Assembly: GCF_900111905.1 (NCBI RefSeq)
Contig: NZ_FOKM01000010.1
Span: 62,001 to 126,000, forward strand
Direction: 5' to 3'
DNA length: 64,000 nucleotides
DNA from: Rhizobium sp. NFR07
Lineage (GTDB): Bacteria > Pseudomonadota > Alphaproteobacteria > Rhizobiales > Rhizobiaceae
Shown: piece by piece, positions 16,847 through 24,697 of the stretch
How the letters are laid out: every line of letters begins with the position of its first letter
Position numbering within the stretch: the first letter of the stretch is position 1
Position numbers and translations under genes: made by a program
The notes under the pieces: generated by a model
What the model was told of the DNA's origin: nothing
What the model saw: only the letters and a program-made list of their open reading frames with translations
Databases searched by the model: none

Positions 16847-17222
16847 AACCTCCAGACGCGATACTCGACACCGGAGTTACGCGCCTGTCTTGCCGGGATT
16901 CAAACCGGGCCGGCGCGGTTTCCGGTCGCTCAGTCGCCGCACTGAGAGCGCTTGGGTCATAGGAATAGGACGGCGCACGCAATGCGCGAGCGTTACAGGC
17001 TTTCGATAGCCTCGCCGTGCCATATCCTCATCAAGCAACATGGTCAGAAAAAGCGGCTCTCTAAACTTGCCGATCCTCTATCGGGCAACCGGCACACAGC
17101 AGGTGGGAACTGGCGGGGCTAAGTTCAAGTGAAAGGGAACCAGCTCTCTGCTCTGGCCGTTTGGATTCCTCTGTCCTGGCTCATGTGGCGCCAGCTGACG
17201 CAACTCAAGATGGAGGATCACG
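16847..17222. other. Intergenic region between cbpA and the first Crp/Fnr gene
   Basis: About 375 bases with no credible gene. It holds the divergent promoters of cbpA and the Crp/Fnr gene. The only element I can name is a general-stress-type promoter at 17136-17161. Confidence 0.5.
17136..17161 (+). promoter_or_regulatory. Candidate EcfG (general stress response) promoter
   Basis: GGAAC, a 17-base spacer, then CGTT, an exact match to the alphaproteobacterial EcfG/RpoE2 pattern (GGAAC-N16/17-CGTT). It lies about 60 bases before the Crp/Fnr start at 17223. Confidence 0.55.
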
Positions 17223-17945
17223 ATGAAGAATCGCAACAAGTTACTCGCGCTTCTTGCTCCCGAGGACTATGCGTTGCTGGAACCGGCATTGGAGCAGATC
17301 GACCTTCCGCAAGGTTTCGTGCTGTCGGCCCCTGGCGAGCCTTTCGAATATTGCTATTTCCCCTTCTGCGGGGTGGTGTCGACCGTGGTCGTCTCGCCTT
17401 CCGGCAAACGGAGCGAGATCGGCCTTTTGGGACGCGAGGGTGTCTCACCTGCATCCGTCGCCCTTGGTGCGTCTGACACGCCTTATTTCGTCGTTATGCA
17501 AGTGCCTGGTCATGGTGTCCGCGTGCCGATCAAGCACATGTGGAAGCTCATCGAAAAATCGCCGGGCATCAGGCGCCTGCTGACGCAGTGGGCCCATGTG
17601 GCGATGAGCCAATCGTCGTTCACAGCGCTCTCCAATGCCATTCACTCCGTCGACGAACGTCTGGCGCGCTGGATCCTGATGTGCCACGACCGCGTCGATG
17701 GTGACGAGATCGATCTAACCCACGAATTCCTGGCAATCATGCTGTCTGTGCGCAGGCCGAGCGTCACCGTGGCGCTTCATGTGCTGGAAGGCAAGCACTT
17801 GGTCAACTCCCATCGTGGCACCGTCGTGGTGAGAGATAGGCAGGCTTTGGAAAAGTTTGCGGCCGATTCCTATGGTGGAAGTGAACGGGAATACGACCGG
17901 CTGTTCGGCGCCAGCGGGAAGACGCATTTCAAGGCAGCAGGTTAG
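17223..17945 (+). CDS. Crp/Fnr-family transcriptional regulator (paralogue 1)
   Basis: A 240-residue regulator with an N-terminal cyclic-nucleotide-binding-type beta roll (LLAPEDYALLEPALEQIDLPQG.., EPFEYCYFPFCGVVS..) and a C-terminal winged helix (DLTHEFLAIMLSVRRPSVTVALHVLEG). There are only a few Cys and no N-terminal Cys cluster, so it is not an FeS Fnr. ATG 17223 follows GGAGG after six bases. It is very similar to the protein at 22232-22948, most of all over the segment around DERLARWILMCHDR. A general-stress promoter candidate precedes it. Its stop overlaps the stop of the opposing nucleotidyltransferase-HEPN gene. Confidence 0.87.
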   Translation: MKNRNKLLALLAPEDYALLEPALEQIDLPQGFVLSAPGEPFEYCYFPFCGVVSTVVVSPSGKRSEIGLLGREGVSPASVALGASDTPYFVVMQVPGHGVRVPIKHMWKLIEKSPGIRRLLTQWAHVAMSQSSFTALSNAIHSVDERLARWILMCHDRVDGDEIDLTHEFLAIMLSVRRPSVTVALHVLEGKHLVNSHRGTVVVRDRQALEKFAADSYGGSEREYDRLFGASGKTHFKAAG

Positions 17946-18922
17946 GGGAGGCGCTCTTCGCAGATTGTTCTGACCAAGGTTTGCAAACGCTTGATCCGCT
18001 CCGTTACCCATGCCAACTCTTCTTGAGTAATTTCGTAGTGTGGAGAATAGCGGGCGTCGACATAGGCCCGATCAAGTCGCTCGAAACTCTTGCGCGCAAA
18101 CTTCGTGTCGCGCGGCCAGATCTCTATCAGTCGCAGCTCCATCCCTTCCGCTGCCGAACGCAGCGATTTTAGCCGATGGGATTTCGGGCTGTAGAGCGTC
18201 GATGTGAGCAGGAAGCAATGGTAGGCCCGTTCTGTTGCCTGATGCAGCATGAAAGCGGCATCTCGCCACCTGCCTGACGCTAGACCAAACTCAGCGAAGG
18301 CCATTGCGTCTTGGGAAAGCGGGTACCATTGATCAAAATATGCTTTCGCCTCCGATTTAGCTTCCTCTTGAGTTAACGGTCTAGGCTCTGCGAAAGTATG
18401 GCCTTCCTTCTCGTAAAGCACTTTGCCGTCGCGCACTATGTCGATGAAAAACGGGCGCCCCTTGGACAGCCGGCTGTTGACCTCCTGCAGATCATGGACG
18501 ATCACATTGACCGGTGTCTCGATCGTTTTGGTGATCGTCATTTCCCGTAAAAAGCGGTCTGATATATCGAACCAAAGTTCGTTGCCCTCGGCCACGCTGT
18601 GGATGTTGACGACGACTAAAATGTCGTAGTCGGAGCGATAGCCGCTCTCGCGGTCCTCGACCCAGTCGCCGCGGGCGTAAGATCCAAACAGGATGACCTT
18701 GAGGATTTTGCCAGCCCGCTTTTTCTCCGAAAGCTTGGTCTGTTGTGCCGCTTCGAATTCTTCGAAGATGATCTTCAAGACATGTGCAAGCTCGCGCTGC
18801 TTGCGTTGGGGAAGATGGCTGATTTCGGGAAAATCATCGGTCATGAAACAATCGTCTTCTAGGTCTGCGGCGCCAACGTTAATAACGCCGGCTTCTATAT
18901 CAACAATCCATCCAGCTTTCAT
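17942..18922 (-). CDS. Fused nucleotidyltransferase (MNT) - HEPN protein
   Basis: A protein of about 326 residues. The N-terminal half is a minimal nucleotidyltransferase with LFGSYARGDW and SDYDILVVV; the gap between GS and DxD is longer than usual. The C-terminal half looks like a HEPN domain (WRDAAFMLHQATERAYHCFLL.., ..YVDARYSPHYEITQEEL..). In toxin-antitoxin systems MntA AMPylates or inactivates the HEPN RNase HepT; here both are on one chain, a fusion also known in other bacteria. The canonical RNase Rx4-6H motif is not clean (R-Y-S-P-H), so activity is uncertain. ATG 18922 is preferred over TTG 18943 because AGGAG lies seven bases before it. It follows the relaxase gene by about 35 bases. 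Confidence 0.75.
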   Translation of the reverse strand: MKAGWIVDIEAGVINVGAADLEDDCFMTDDFPEISHLPQRKQRELAHVLKIIFEEFEAAQQTKLSEKKRAGKILKVILFGSYARGDWVEDRESGYRSDYDILVVVNIHSVAEGNELWFDISDRFLREMTITKTIETPVNVIVHDLQEVNSRLSKGRPFFIDIVRDGKVLYEKEGHTFAEPRPLTQEEAKSEAKAYFDQWYPLSQDAMAFAEFGLASGRWRDAAFMLHQATERAYHCFLLTSTLYSPKSHRLKSLRSAAEGMELRLIEIWPRDTKFARKSFERLDRAYVDARYSPHYEITQEELAWVTERIKRLQTLVRTICEERLP

Positions 18923-18957
18923 CGCACAGCTCCTTGGCGTCAAGGCATTTGGTTATG

Positions 18958-21036
18958 CTAGCGTTCGTAGTCATCTCGTCCGGCGGAGCGACTTCGGGCC
19001 ACGGATGACCGCTGTTGCGAACGCTCTTGCGGCGGATTGCGGATGATCTCGGTATCAGGGCGCTGTTGAGCGGCTGGCCCCGATGGCTCGCGCCGTTCGG
19101 ACAGATCGACGCGACCAGCCGATCGTTCTGGTTCGCGAGCCTCGGCCTGTGCGGAAGGACTCAACCCATCGGTGATCTTGCCCATGCGCACCAATTGAGC
19201 CTCCAAACGCATCCTGGCATCGCGCCGCACCACATCGACCTCGAAAGCATCTCGCTTGGGCGCTCGTGTTGCTGCTCTGGCTTCTCTGAGGGCGGCGGCC
19301 AGCGACGAGATCATAGATAGAAGACCGCCGGAGCTCTCCGATTCGATGCCTCGTGTCTCGCTCTTGTCAGGCGCTTCTTTGTCGCTTCGATCTTTGACCG
19401 GCTTTGGTGAACTGGGAAGGGCGGCAAGGCGCGGGCTTCGGTCTCCGGCGACACCGGCCCTTTTTCGGGCGTGTGGCTGCGTCTCCGACACCAAGGGCCG
19501 CTCCTGGGAGCGTGCTGTCCATGAGACTGCAGGAGCTTGGCCCGCAGGGAACCGGGCTGTCGCTGCTGGGACCCCTGAGGCCTCGGCACCATCCCTGTTC
19601 GCCAGACGATCAGCTTCGTCAAAGCGGCCCAGCATTTTTGTTGCATAGCTTCTGACTTTTGCGCTGTACTGGGGGCGTGTCAATTCCTCCCATGTTTGCC
19701 GGGCCATCTTCGCTTTAGCTGCGCCAGCGTCGCTTGCCGCCGCGACTGGCCGGTCGGACCGTTTGGCTTCATATCTGCGTTGGGCAGCGGCACTTGTCCC
19801 TTCATGCTCGGTGCGTCCCACGAAGCTGATTGGCCGTACCTGTCTGTAGGTGTAGGCGCGCGATGAAGCAGTGTCCTCTCGCGCAGTCATTTGCATGTTT
19901 AGTCCGTACCCTCGGGCGCACTCGGCAAAGGTCTCACGCCAACGGGTCAGGTCCGTCACCCAAACCTTTAGCGTGTCACCGAAAATCGAACGTGTCGCAA
20001 TAATCGCGTGGGCATGGAGATGTGGGCGTTTTCCACCATGTGCCTGTGGTTTCGGGTCGTCGTGGGGATCGTGGATCGCAAACACGTAGCGATGGCCCTT
20101 GTACTCACGTGAGAGGAATTCTCGGACAGCACCTTGAAACTGAAGCGCCTCTTGTTGCTTACCCGCTGATATCACCAAATGCATGGTGTCACGCGGCGCA
20201 CGACTGGCAAGCATTGGTCGCCATTCTCTTTGAACCAGTTCAGTGGCAGCTTTGCGCGTCAGAACAGAATTGCCTATTCCATCCTGGACCATGTTTGGGT
20301 ATCGGGTCACCAATTGGCGAAGTTTTGCGGCGCCCCAGCTTGTACCGTGCCCAAAATCCGTAAAGCCGAAATCGACCTGGCTTATGTTCGCCTGGTTGAG
20401 GTGTTGAAGTTTTTCCGTGATGATCGCAGCTGTTTCAACATCAGGAGACATTCTTCCGCTTCCAGCTGAATGGAGAACGACAACCCCTTCGGCATGCACA
20501 CTTTGTCCACTTGGTCTTGCCGCAATGGCAAAAGGGCGTCCCGCTGCAATCTCCTTGAAAAGCTCCTCGGCGCCAGGCTTTAGAGGGCCTGCCTTGTAGA
20601 CGACATCCAAGGTGAATGTGGCGAGATCGGCGGTGCGCGACCGCGACGGCATGTGCTCCCTCCATTCGGTTGCAACCTCATTCACTGTCGAGGGTCCAAC
20701 GAGGACCTCAGCGCGATTGTTCTCAATTTTTGTCGTGCCGTCTCTGGAGATATAAGAGACCAGATTGCTTGCGCCACGTTCATCTCCGAAGCCTATGACT
20801 TTAACAATCGCTGGCTGAGCCCCATTCGCCAAGCCTAGGAGCCGGCTCCGTAACCGTGGTACGGCGGTGTCGCTGAGTTCCTGCCTACTCTGCTGCGAGT
20901 TCGACGCATTTTTTGTGAACTGGCCCTGCCTCCTGGCTTGCCGCCACAGGTTTGCCACCGCACCTGGCGGTCGGCTCCGCTGATCATCCAGTAAGCGGTG
21001 ACGGCGTCTTTTCCAGTCCTCTTCATCTCTTGGCAT
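18958..21036 (-). CDS. Relaxase/mobilization nuclease, MOBP (VirD2-like) type
   Basis: A 692-residue relaxase. The N-terminal part contains LVSYISRDG near residue 91-99 (candidate catalytic Tyr, MOBP motif I) and, near 345-355, the three-histidine metal motif in RPHLHAHAIIATR. An extra domain of about 150 residues separates the motifs. The C-terminal third is low-complexity and rich in Arg, Ala, Ser and Glu, as in many relaxases. It should nick an oriT and lead the strand in conjugative transfer. Its start overlaps the end of the MobC-like gene by 14 bases. No coupling protein, type IV secretion or integrase gene is visible, so the element would need a helper. Confidence 0.85.
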   Translation of the reverse strand: MPRDEEDWKRRRHRLLDDQRSRPPGAVANLWRQARRQGQFTKNASNSQQSRQELSDTAVPRLRSRLLGLANGAQPAIVKVIGFGDERGASNLVSYISRDGTTKIENNRAEVLVGPSTVNEVATEWREHMPSRSRTADLATFTLDVVYKAGPLKPGAEELFKEIAAGRPFAIAARPSGQSVHAEGVVVLHSAGSGRMSPDVETAAIITEKLQHLNQANISQVDFGFTDFGHGTSWGAAKLRQLVTRYPNMVQDGIGNSVLTRKAATELVQREWRPMLASRAPRDTMHLVISAGKQQEALQFQGAVREFLSREYKGHRYVFAIHDPHDDPKPQAHGGKRPHLHAHAIIATRSIFGDTLKVWVTDLTRWRETFAECARGYGLNMQMTAREDTASSRAYTYRQVRPISFVGRTEHEGTSAAAQRRYEAKRSDRPVAAASDAGAAKAKMARQTWEELTRPQYSAKVRSYATKMLGRFDEADRLANRDGAEASGVPAATARFPAGQAPAVSWTARSQERPLVSETQPHARKRAGVAGDRSPRLAALPSSPKPVKDRSDKEAPDKSETRGIESESSGGLLSMISSLAAALREARAATRAPKRDAFEVDVVRRDARMRLEAQLVRMGKITDGLSPSAQAEAREPERSAGRVDLSERREPSGPAAQQRPDTEIIRNPPQERSQQRSSVARSRSAGRDDYER

Positions 21037-21406
21037 TACGTGGTGCCCGCACTTTTGAACGACTAGCGATCAGGCACCCGCTCAGTTCCTGGCAAAGATC
21101 GCCAAGCGCTCGTTCCATCGTCACTATATCATTCCTCAACGCCTCCTTGGCGCCGGGGATGCCTTTGTTCAAAGCGCGAATGTCATCGCCGATATCGAGG
21201 CCAGAGTTTTTAATTTCGCTCATCAAATGTGCGATGATCAACAGATCGTCTTCGGAGAAAAATGGTCTCACTTGCGCCCGCTCTAAGGACGCCATTCTCA
21301 TGAAACCGGACACGCTCATCTGATGCGACGACGCGAATTCCTTAATCCTCGCGAGTTCCGTCTCGGTGGTGTTCACACAGATGTTTCTAGTTTTCCTGTT
21401 TTGCAC
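21023..21406 (-). CDS. MobC-like relaxosome accessory protein
   Basis: A 127-residue protein beginning MQNRKTRNICVNTTETELA (start GTG 21406, five bases after GGAGG). The N-terminal half resembles a ribbon-helix-helix protein (..TETELARIKEFASSHQMSVSGFMRMASL), as in MobC/TraJ-type auxiliary proteins that bind oriT and recruit the relaxase. The C-terminal half is helical (..NKGIPGAKEALRNDIVTMERALGDLCQEL). It overlaps the relaxase start by 14 bases, so translation is coupled. A longer frame to 21484 lacks a ribosome site. Confidence 0.75.
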   Translation of the reverse strand: MQNRKTRNICVNTTETELARIKEFASSHQMSVSGFMRMASLERAQVRPFFSEDDLLIIAHLMSEIKNSGLDIGDDIRALNKGIPGAKEALRNDIVTMERALGDLCQELSGCLIASRSKVRAPRNAKR

Positions 21407-21670
21407 GATCGCCTCCGTTGTCAGACTGAGGCCGACTGCACGGCCTAGCAACGACGAGTTTAGGATATCTCTCCAAGCGTGCAATCTATAGTTGAGAGGA
21501 ACCTGTAATATATTGTTTCTATATTTTGCAATCGATCTGCATCATCTGCTGCGGGAAGTGACAAATGCAGCGTACTGGACATACGCCTGAGCGGTGCTGC
21601 CGGGCAACAAGGGGGCTGATGTCAGATCAACCTGGTGCGTACGTTGAACCGTAGGCAAAAGTCGTGGGAG
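21407..21670. other. Intergenic region upstream of mobC; possible oriT
   Basis: About 260 bases upstream of the mobilization genes, the usual position of an oriT for this gene order. It contains an A/T-rich tract (21505-21530) and a small inverted repeat GCGTA..TACGC at 21570-21586. I cannot identify a nic site with confidence. Confidence 0.3.
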
Positions 21671-22033
21671 TTAGGCAAGCCCGAGTTTCTTCTTAATCAA
21701 TGATGCAAGAATTGCGGGGTCGACCGGCTTGCTCACCCACTCAGAAGCGGCAAACAGGCCGTCGTCCCATTCGGGCGGCTTCTCGCTGCCGGTATAGATC
21801 AGGAAGGGCGTGCCGGCTTGTTTCAGATGTTCAAGGACCGGACGGCTGTCGCCATCATCAAGATAGAGATCGAGAAGTACAAAATCAGGTGCAAATTCGC
21901 CGAGCCACGCCGAAGCTTCCTTCTGAGAGCGCAGAGTGACGATGTTGCGAAAACCATTCTCGGAAAGGGATTCTTCCACATCCAGCGAAATCAGCGGCTG
22001 GTCTTCGAGCAGCAATATAAGCTTATCGGACAA
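21671..22033 (-). CDS. Single-domain response regulator (receiver only), second copy
   Basis: A receiver domain of about 120 residues: LLLEDQPLISLDVEES, phospho-acceptor Asp in FVLLDLYLDDG, Thr in LIYTGSEK and Lys in WVSKPVD. There is no ATG at the front of the frame; TTG 22033 has AGGGA seven bases upstream, giving an N-terminus MSDKLILLLED as expected for the family, while TTG 22054 would add seven residues. It is divergent from the second Crp/Fnr gene. With 15374-15763 it makes two orphan receivers in this region. Confidence 0.82.
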   Translation of the reverse strand: MSDKLILLLEDQPLISLDVEESLSENGFRNIVTLRSQKEASAWLGEFAPDFVLLDLYLDDGDSRPVLEHLKQAGTPFLIYTGSEKPPEWDDGLFAASEWVSKPVDPAILASLIKKKLGLA

Positions 22034-22231
22034 ATCGAATCCCTGGCGATACAAGATGCTGATAAAATAGCGGGATTACGTGCGTACGTATCCCTTTGTC
22101 TGATACCGTACCGAGCCCCGCCGCTGGGTTGTCTCGCGAATTTTCTGGTCATAGATGGATTTGTTCAAGCGAGCGGAGACTCTTCCAGAGGAAAGCCGAA
22201 TAGGCCGTGTTCTGCTTTTCAAGGGTAAGCA

Positions 22232-22948
22232 ATGGGTGAAATTCGGCAAGCGGCTGTTCGGAATAATCTGCTTCGATTGGTATCGGCGGAAAGTTTCGAT
22301 GCAATCGCAAAGCATCTGGAGTTTCTCGAACTCCCACGAGGGTTCGAGCTTTCCGAGCCCCATGAGGAGGCGGACTACGCCTATTTTCCGGAATCCGGCA
22401 TTGCCTCGATCGTCGCGCGCTCGCCGCAGGGCCAGCATGCCGAGATCGGCATTTTTGGTCGCGACGGCATGACGCCCGCGACAGTCGTACTCGATGCCGG
22501 TACCGATCCCTATTCGATCTTCATGCAGGTACAAGGCGAAGGTTATCGCGTTCGCGCTTCCATCCTGAAGCAGATGCTGGACGAAGATGCCGCGGTGCGG
22601 GTGCTGCTTGGCCGTTATGCGCAGGCTCTATCGGTCCAGGGGGCCTATACGTCGCTTTCCAACGCGGTGCACCATATCGACGAGCGCCTGGCGCGCTGGA
22701 TCCTGATGTGCCACGACCGCACCGACGGCGACGAGATAAGCCTTACCCACGAGTTTCTTTCAATCATGCTCGCCGTGCGGCGGCCAAGCGTTACCACCGC
22801 GCTGCATATGCTGGAAGGGCGAAAGCTCATCTATTCCGAGCGCGGCATGATCATCGTGCGCGACCGGCCGGCCCTGGAACAGTTCGCCAACGATGCCTAT
22901 GGCGAATGCGAGCGTGAGTATTTCCGCCTGATCGGGCCTTTCAGCTAG
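22232..22948 (+). CDS. Crp/Fnr-family transcriptional regulator (paralogue 2)
   Basis: A 238-residue paralogue of the regulator at 17223-17945, with the same beta-roll sensor (..SFDAIAKHLEFLELPRGFELSEP..) and winged helix (SLTHEFLSIMLAVRRPSVTTALHMLEGRKLIYSE written here only in part: SLTHEFLSIMLAVRRPSV). DNA identity between the two genes is high around 17660-17700 and 22690-22720. It has GGGTAAGC before the ATG. A receiver-only gene is divergent from it. No general-stress promoter like that of paralogue 1 was seen. Confidence 0.85.
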   Translation: MGEIRQAAVRNNLLRLVSAESFDAIAKHLEFLELPRGFELSEPHEEADYAYFPESGIASIVARSPQGQHAEIGIFGRDGMTPATVVLDAGTDPYSIFMQVQGEGYRVRASILKQMLDEDAAVRVLLGRYAQALSVQGAYTSLSNAVHHIDERLARWILMCHDRTDGDEISLTHEFLSIMLAVRRPSVTTALHMLEGRKLIYSERGMIIVRDRPALEQFANDAYGECEREYFRLIGPFS

Positions 22949-22974
22949 GATCCGACGACACAGACGCGCCGGCT

Positions 22975-23205
22975 TTAGCCCGACATCCTCGGGAATGGGA
23001 CGGTGCCCACAAGGCTTCCGCTTGCATCCTGAACCTCGAACAGCGCTTCGTCATTCGGCAAGCCGCGTCTCAGGCGGTCGGCACTCACTTCTCGCGCAGA
23101 CATCTCGGCCTCACTCAGCGCGGCGTCGTTGTTCTTGAGTTCGCTTCCTTCCTTGTCGTCATATCGAAGACCGGAGGATCGGACGTGGAAATAATAGCTG
23201 GGCAT
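22975..23205 (-). CDS. DUF6894 family small protein
   Basis: A 76-residue protein starting MPSYYFHVRSSGLRYDDKEG, the typical opening of DUF6894 proteins, with the usual Ala/Glu/Leu-rich middle and FEVQDASGSLVGTVPF end. Function unknown; members are frequent in rhizobial stress-gene neighbourhoods. The family N-terminus decides for ATG 23205 over ATG 23226. It is convergent with the Crp/Fnr gene. Confidence 0.75.
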   Translation of the reverse strand: MPSYYFHVRSSGLRYDDKEGSELKNNDAALSEAEMSAREVSADRLRRGLPNDEALFEVQDASGSLVGTVPFPRMSG

Positions 23206-23310
23206 GGGAATGATAACCTTTCCCATGCCTTACCCGCTAATCGCCGATCGGTTCCCGATTTAGGATGAAGCGGCCAAGATTTCTTGGCCGAGCGGCGCAG
23301 GCCAGCCTGA

Positions 23311-24546
23311 TCAGGCTCGCTCTTCCCAGAGTTTCGCCAGCTCCACGATCGTCCTGACCGCGCGGTCCATGTCCTGGCTGCTGACCCATTCGAGAGGCGA
23401 ATGAAAGGCATGGCCGCCGGCGAAGATGTTTGGGCAGGGCAGGCCCATGAAGGACAGGCGCGAGCCGTCCGTGCCGCCGCGGATGCTGCCGCGCACAGGC
23501 GTCATACCGGCGCGGCTGATCGCCTCGATGGCGTTCTCGACGATCTGCGGATGCTGGTCGAGCACTTCCTTCATGTTGCGATACTGTTCGGTGATCTTCA
23601 GCGTATGCGACGAGCCCGGATAGTCGGCTAGGACCTCGGCGATGATCGCCTCCAGCAGCTTCGCCTTTGCCTTGAGGCCGTCGACGGTGAAGTCGCGCAG
23701 GATCAGGCTGATCTTTGCACCTTCCATCGTGCCGGTGACTGAGGTCGGATGGATGAAGCCGTCACGACACTTTGTGGTTTCCGGAGCCATGTCCTTCGGC
23801 AGTTTCGCAACGATAGTGCCGGCGATGCGGATGGCGTTTTCCATCTTGCCGAAGGCGAAGCCAGGATGGATGGCGACGCCCTTTATGGTGATCTCGGCCG
23901 CATCGGCGGAGAAAGTCTCGTCCTCGATGGTGCCGGCCGTCTCGCCATCCAGCGTATAGCCGAAATCGGCGCCGAGCTTCTGCAGATCGACCTTTTCCAC
24001 GCCACGGGCAATTTCCTCGTCGGGCGTGAAGAGGATGCGGATCGCGCCGTGCTTGATATCGGGGTTGTTCAAAAGGAACTCGGCGGCCGTCATGATCTCC
24101 GCAAGGCCCGCCTTGTCGTCGGCACCGAGCAACGTCGTGCCGTCAGAGGTGATGATGTCGTTGCCGATCTGCTTCTTCAGTTCCGGATGTTCTTCCGGGC
24201 GAATGACGCGGCTCGGCTCGCCGGGTAGCGTAATGTCGCCACCCTGGTAGTTGCGGATCACCTGCGGCTTGACGCCGGTGCCGGAGAAGTCCGGTGCCGT
24301 GTCCATATGGGCGCAGAAGCAGACGACCGGCACGTTGTTCTTGCCGGTATTGGACGGGATCGTCGCGTACACGTAGCCGTGCTCGTCCAGTTGCGCATCC
24401 GTGATGCCGATGTCCTTCAGTTCCTCCACCAGCATCCGGCCGAGATCGAGTTGCTTTGCCGTCGATGGCTGGGTCGGGGAGGATGCGTCCGACTGGGTGT
24501 CGAGGACGACGTAGCGGAGAAAGCGGCTGGTCACGGTATCGGTCAT
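23311..24546 (-). CDS. pepT: Peptidase T (tripeptide aminopeptidase, M20B)
   Basis: A 411-residue zinc tripeptidase. Metal and catalytic residues are visible in FCAHMDTAPD, LLGADDKAG, FTPDEEIARG, YTLDGE and AGGHAFHSPLEW. It releases the N-terminal residue of tripeptides in the cytoplasm. Length agrees with E. coli PepT (408). ATG 24546 (MTDTVTSRFLRYVV) matches the family N-terminus; the open frame extends 45 codons upstream without support. It follows the TRAP operon region in the same direction but is transcribed before, not after, it, so it is likely independent. Confidence 0.93.
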   Translation of the reverse strand: MTDTVTSRFLRYVVLDTQSDASSPTQPSTAKQLDLGRMLVEELKDIGITDAQLDEHGYVYATIPSNTGKNNVPVVCFCAHMDTAPDFSGTGVKPQVIRNYQGGDITLPGEPSRVIRPEEHPELKKQIGNDIITSDGTTLLGADDKAGLAEIMTAAEFLLNNPDIKHGAIRILFTPDEEIARGVEKVDLQKLGADFGYTLDGETAGTIEDETFSADAAEITIKGVAIHPGFAFGKMENAIRIAGTIVAKLPKDMAPETTKCRDGFIHPTSVTGTMEGAKISLILRDFTVDGLKAKAKLLEAIIAEVLADYPGSSHTLKITEQYRNMKEVLDQHPQIVENAIEAISRAGMTPVRGSIRGGTDGSRLSFMGLPCPNIFAGGHAFHSPLEWVSSQDMDRAVRTIVELAKLWEERA

Positions 24547-24697
24547 GGCAAAATCCGTCTGACAAAAGCGATGCAATTCGGCGACCATAGCCCGCCGACC
24601 AGGCTGCGTGAACCACCAAATCTCAGGTAGGGAAAAGGCCCGAAACGACAGATCCCGCCGAAGCGGGATCTGGTTGGTCAATCTGGAATTTGCGGGC

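Noticed and set aside
23206..23275. Second EcfG promoter before the DUF6894 gene
   Set aside because: A GGAAC is present on the minus strand, but no CGTT follows at 16 or 17 bases.
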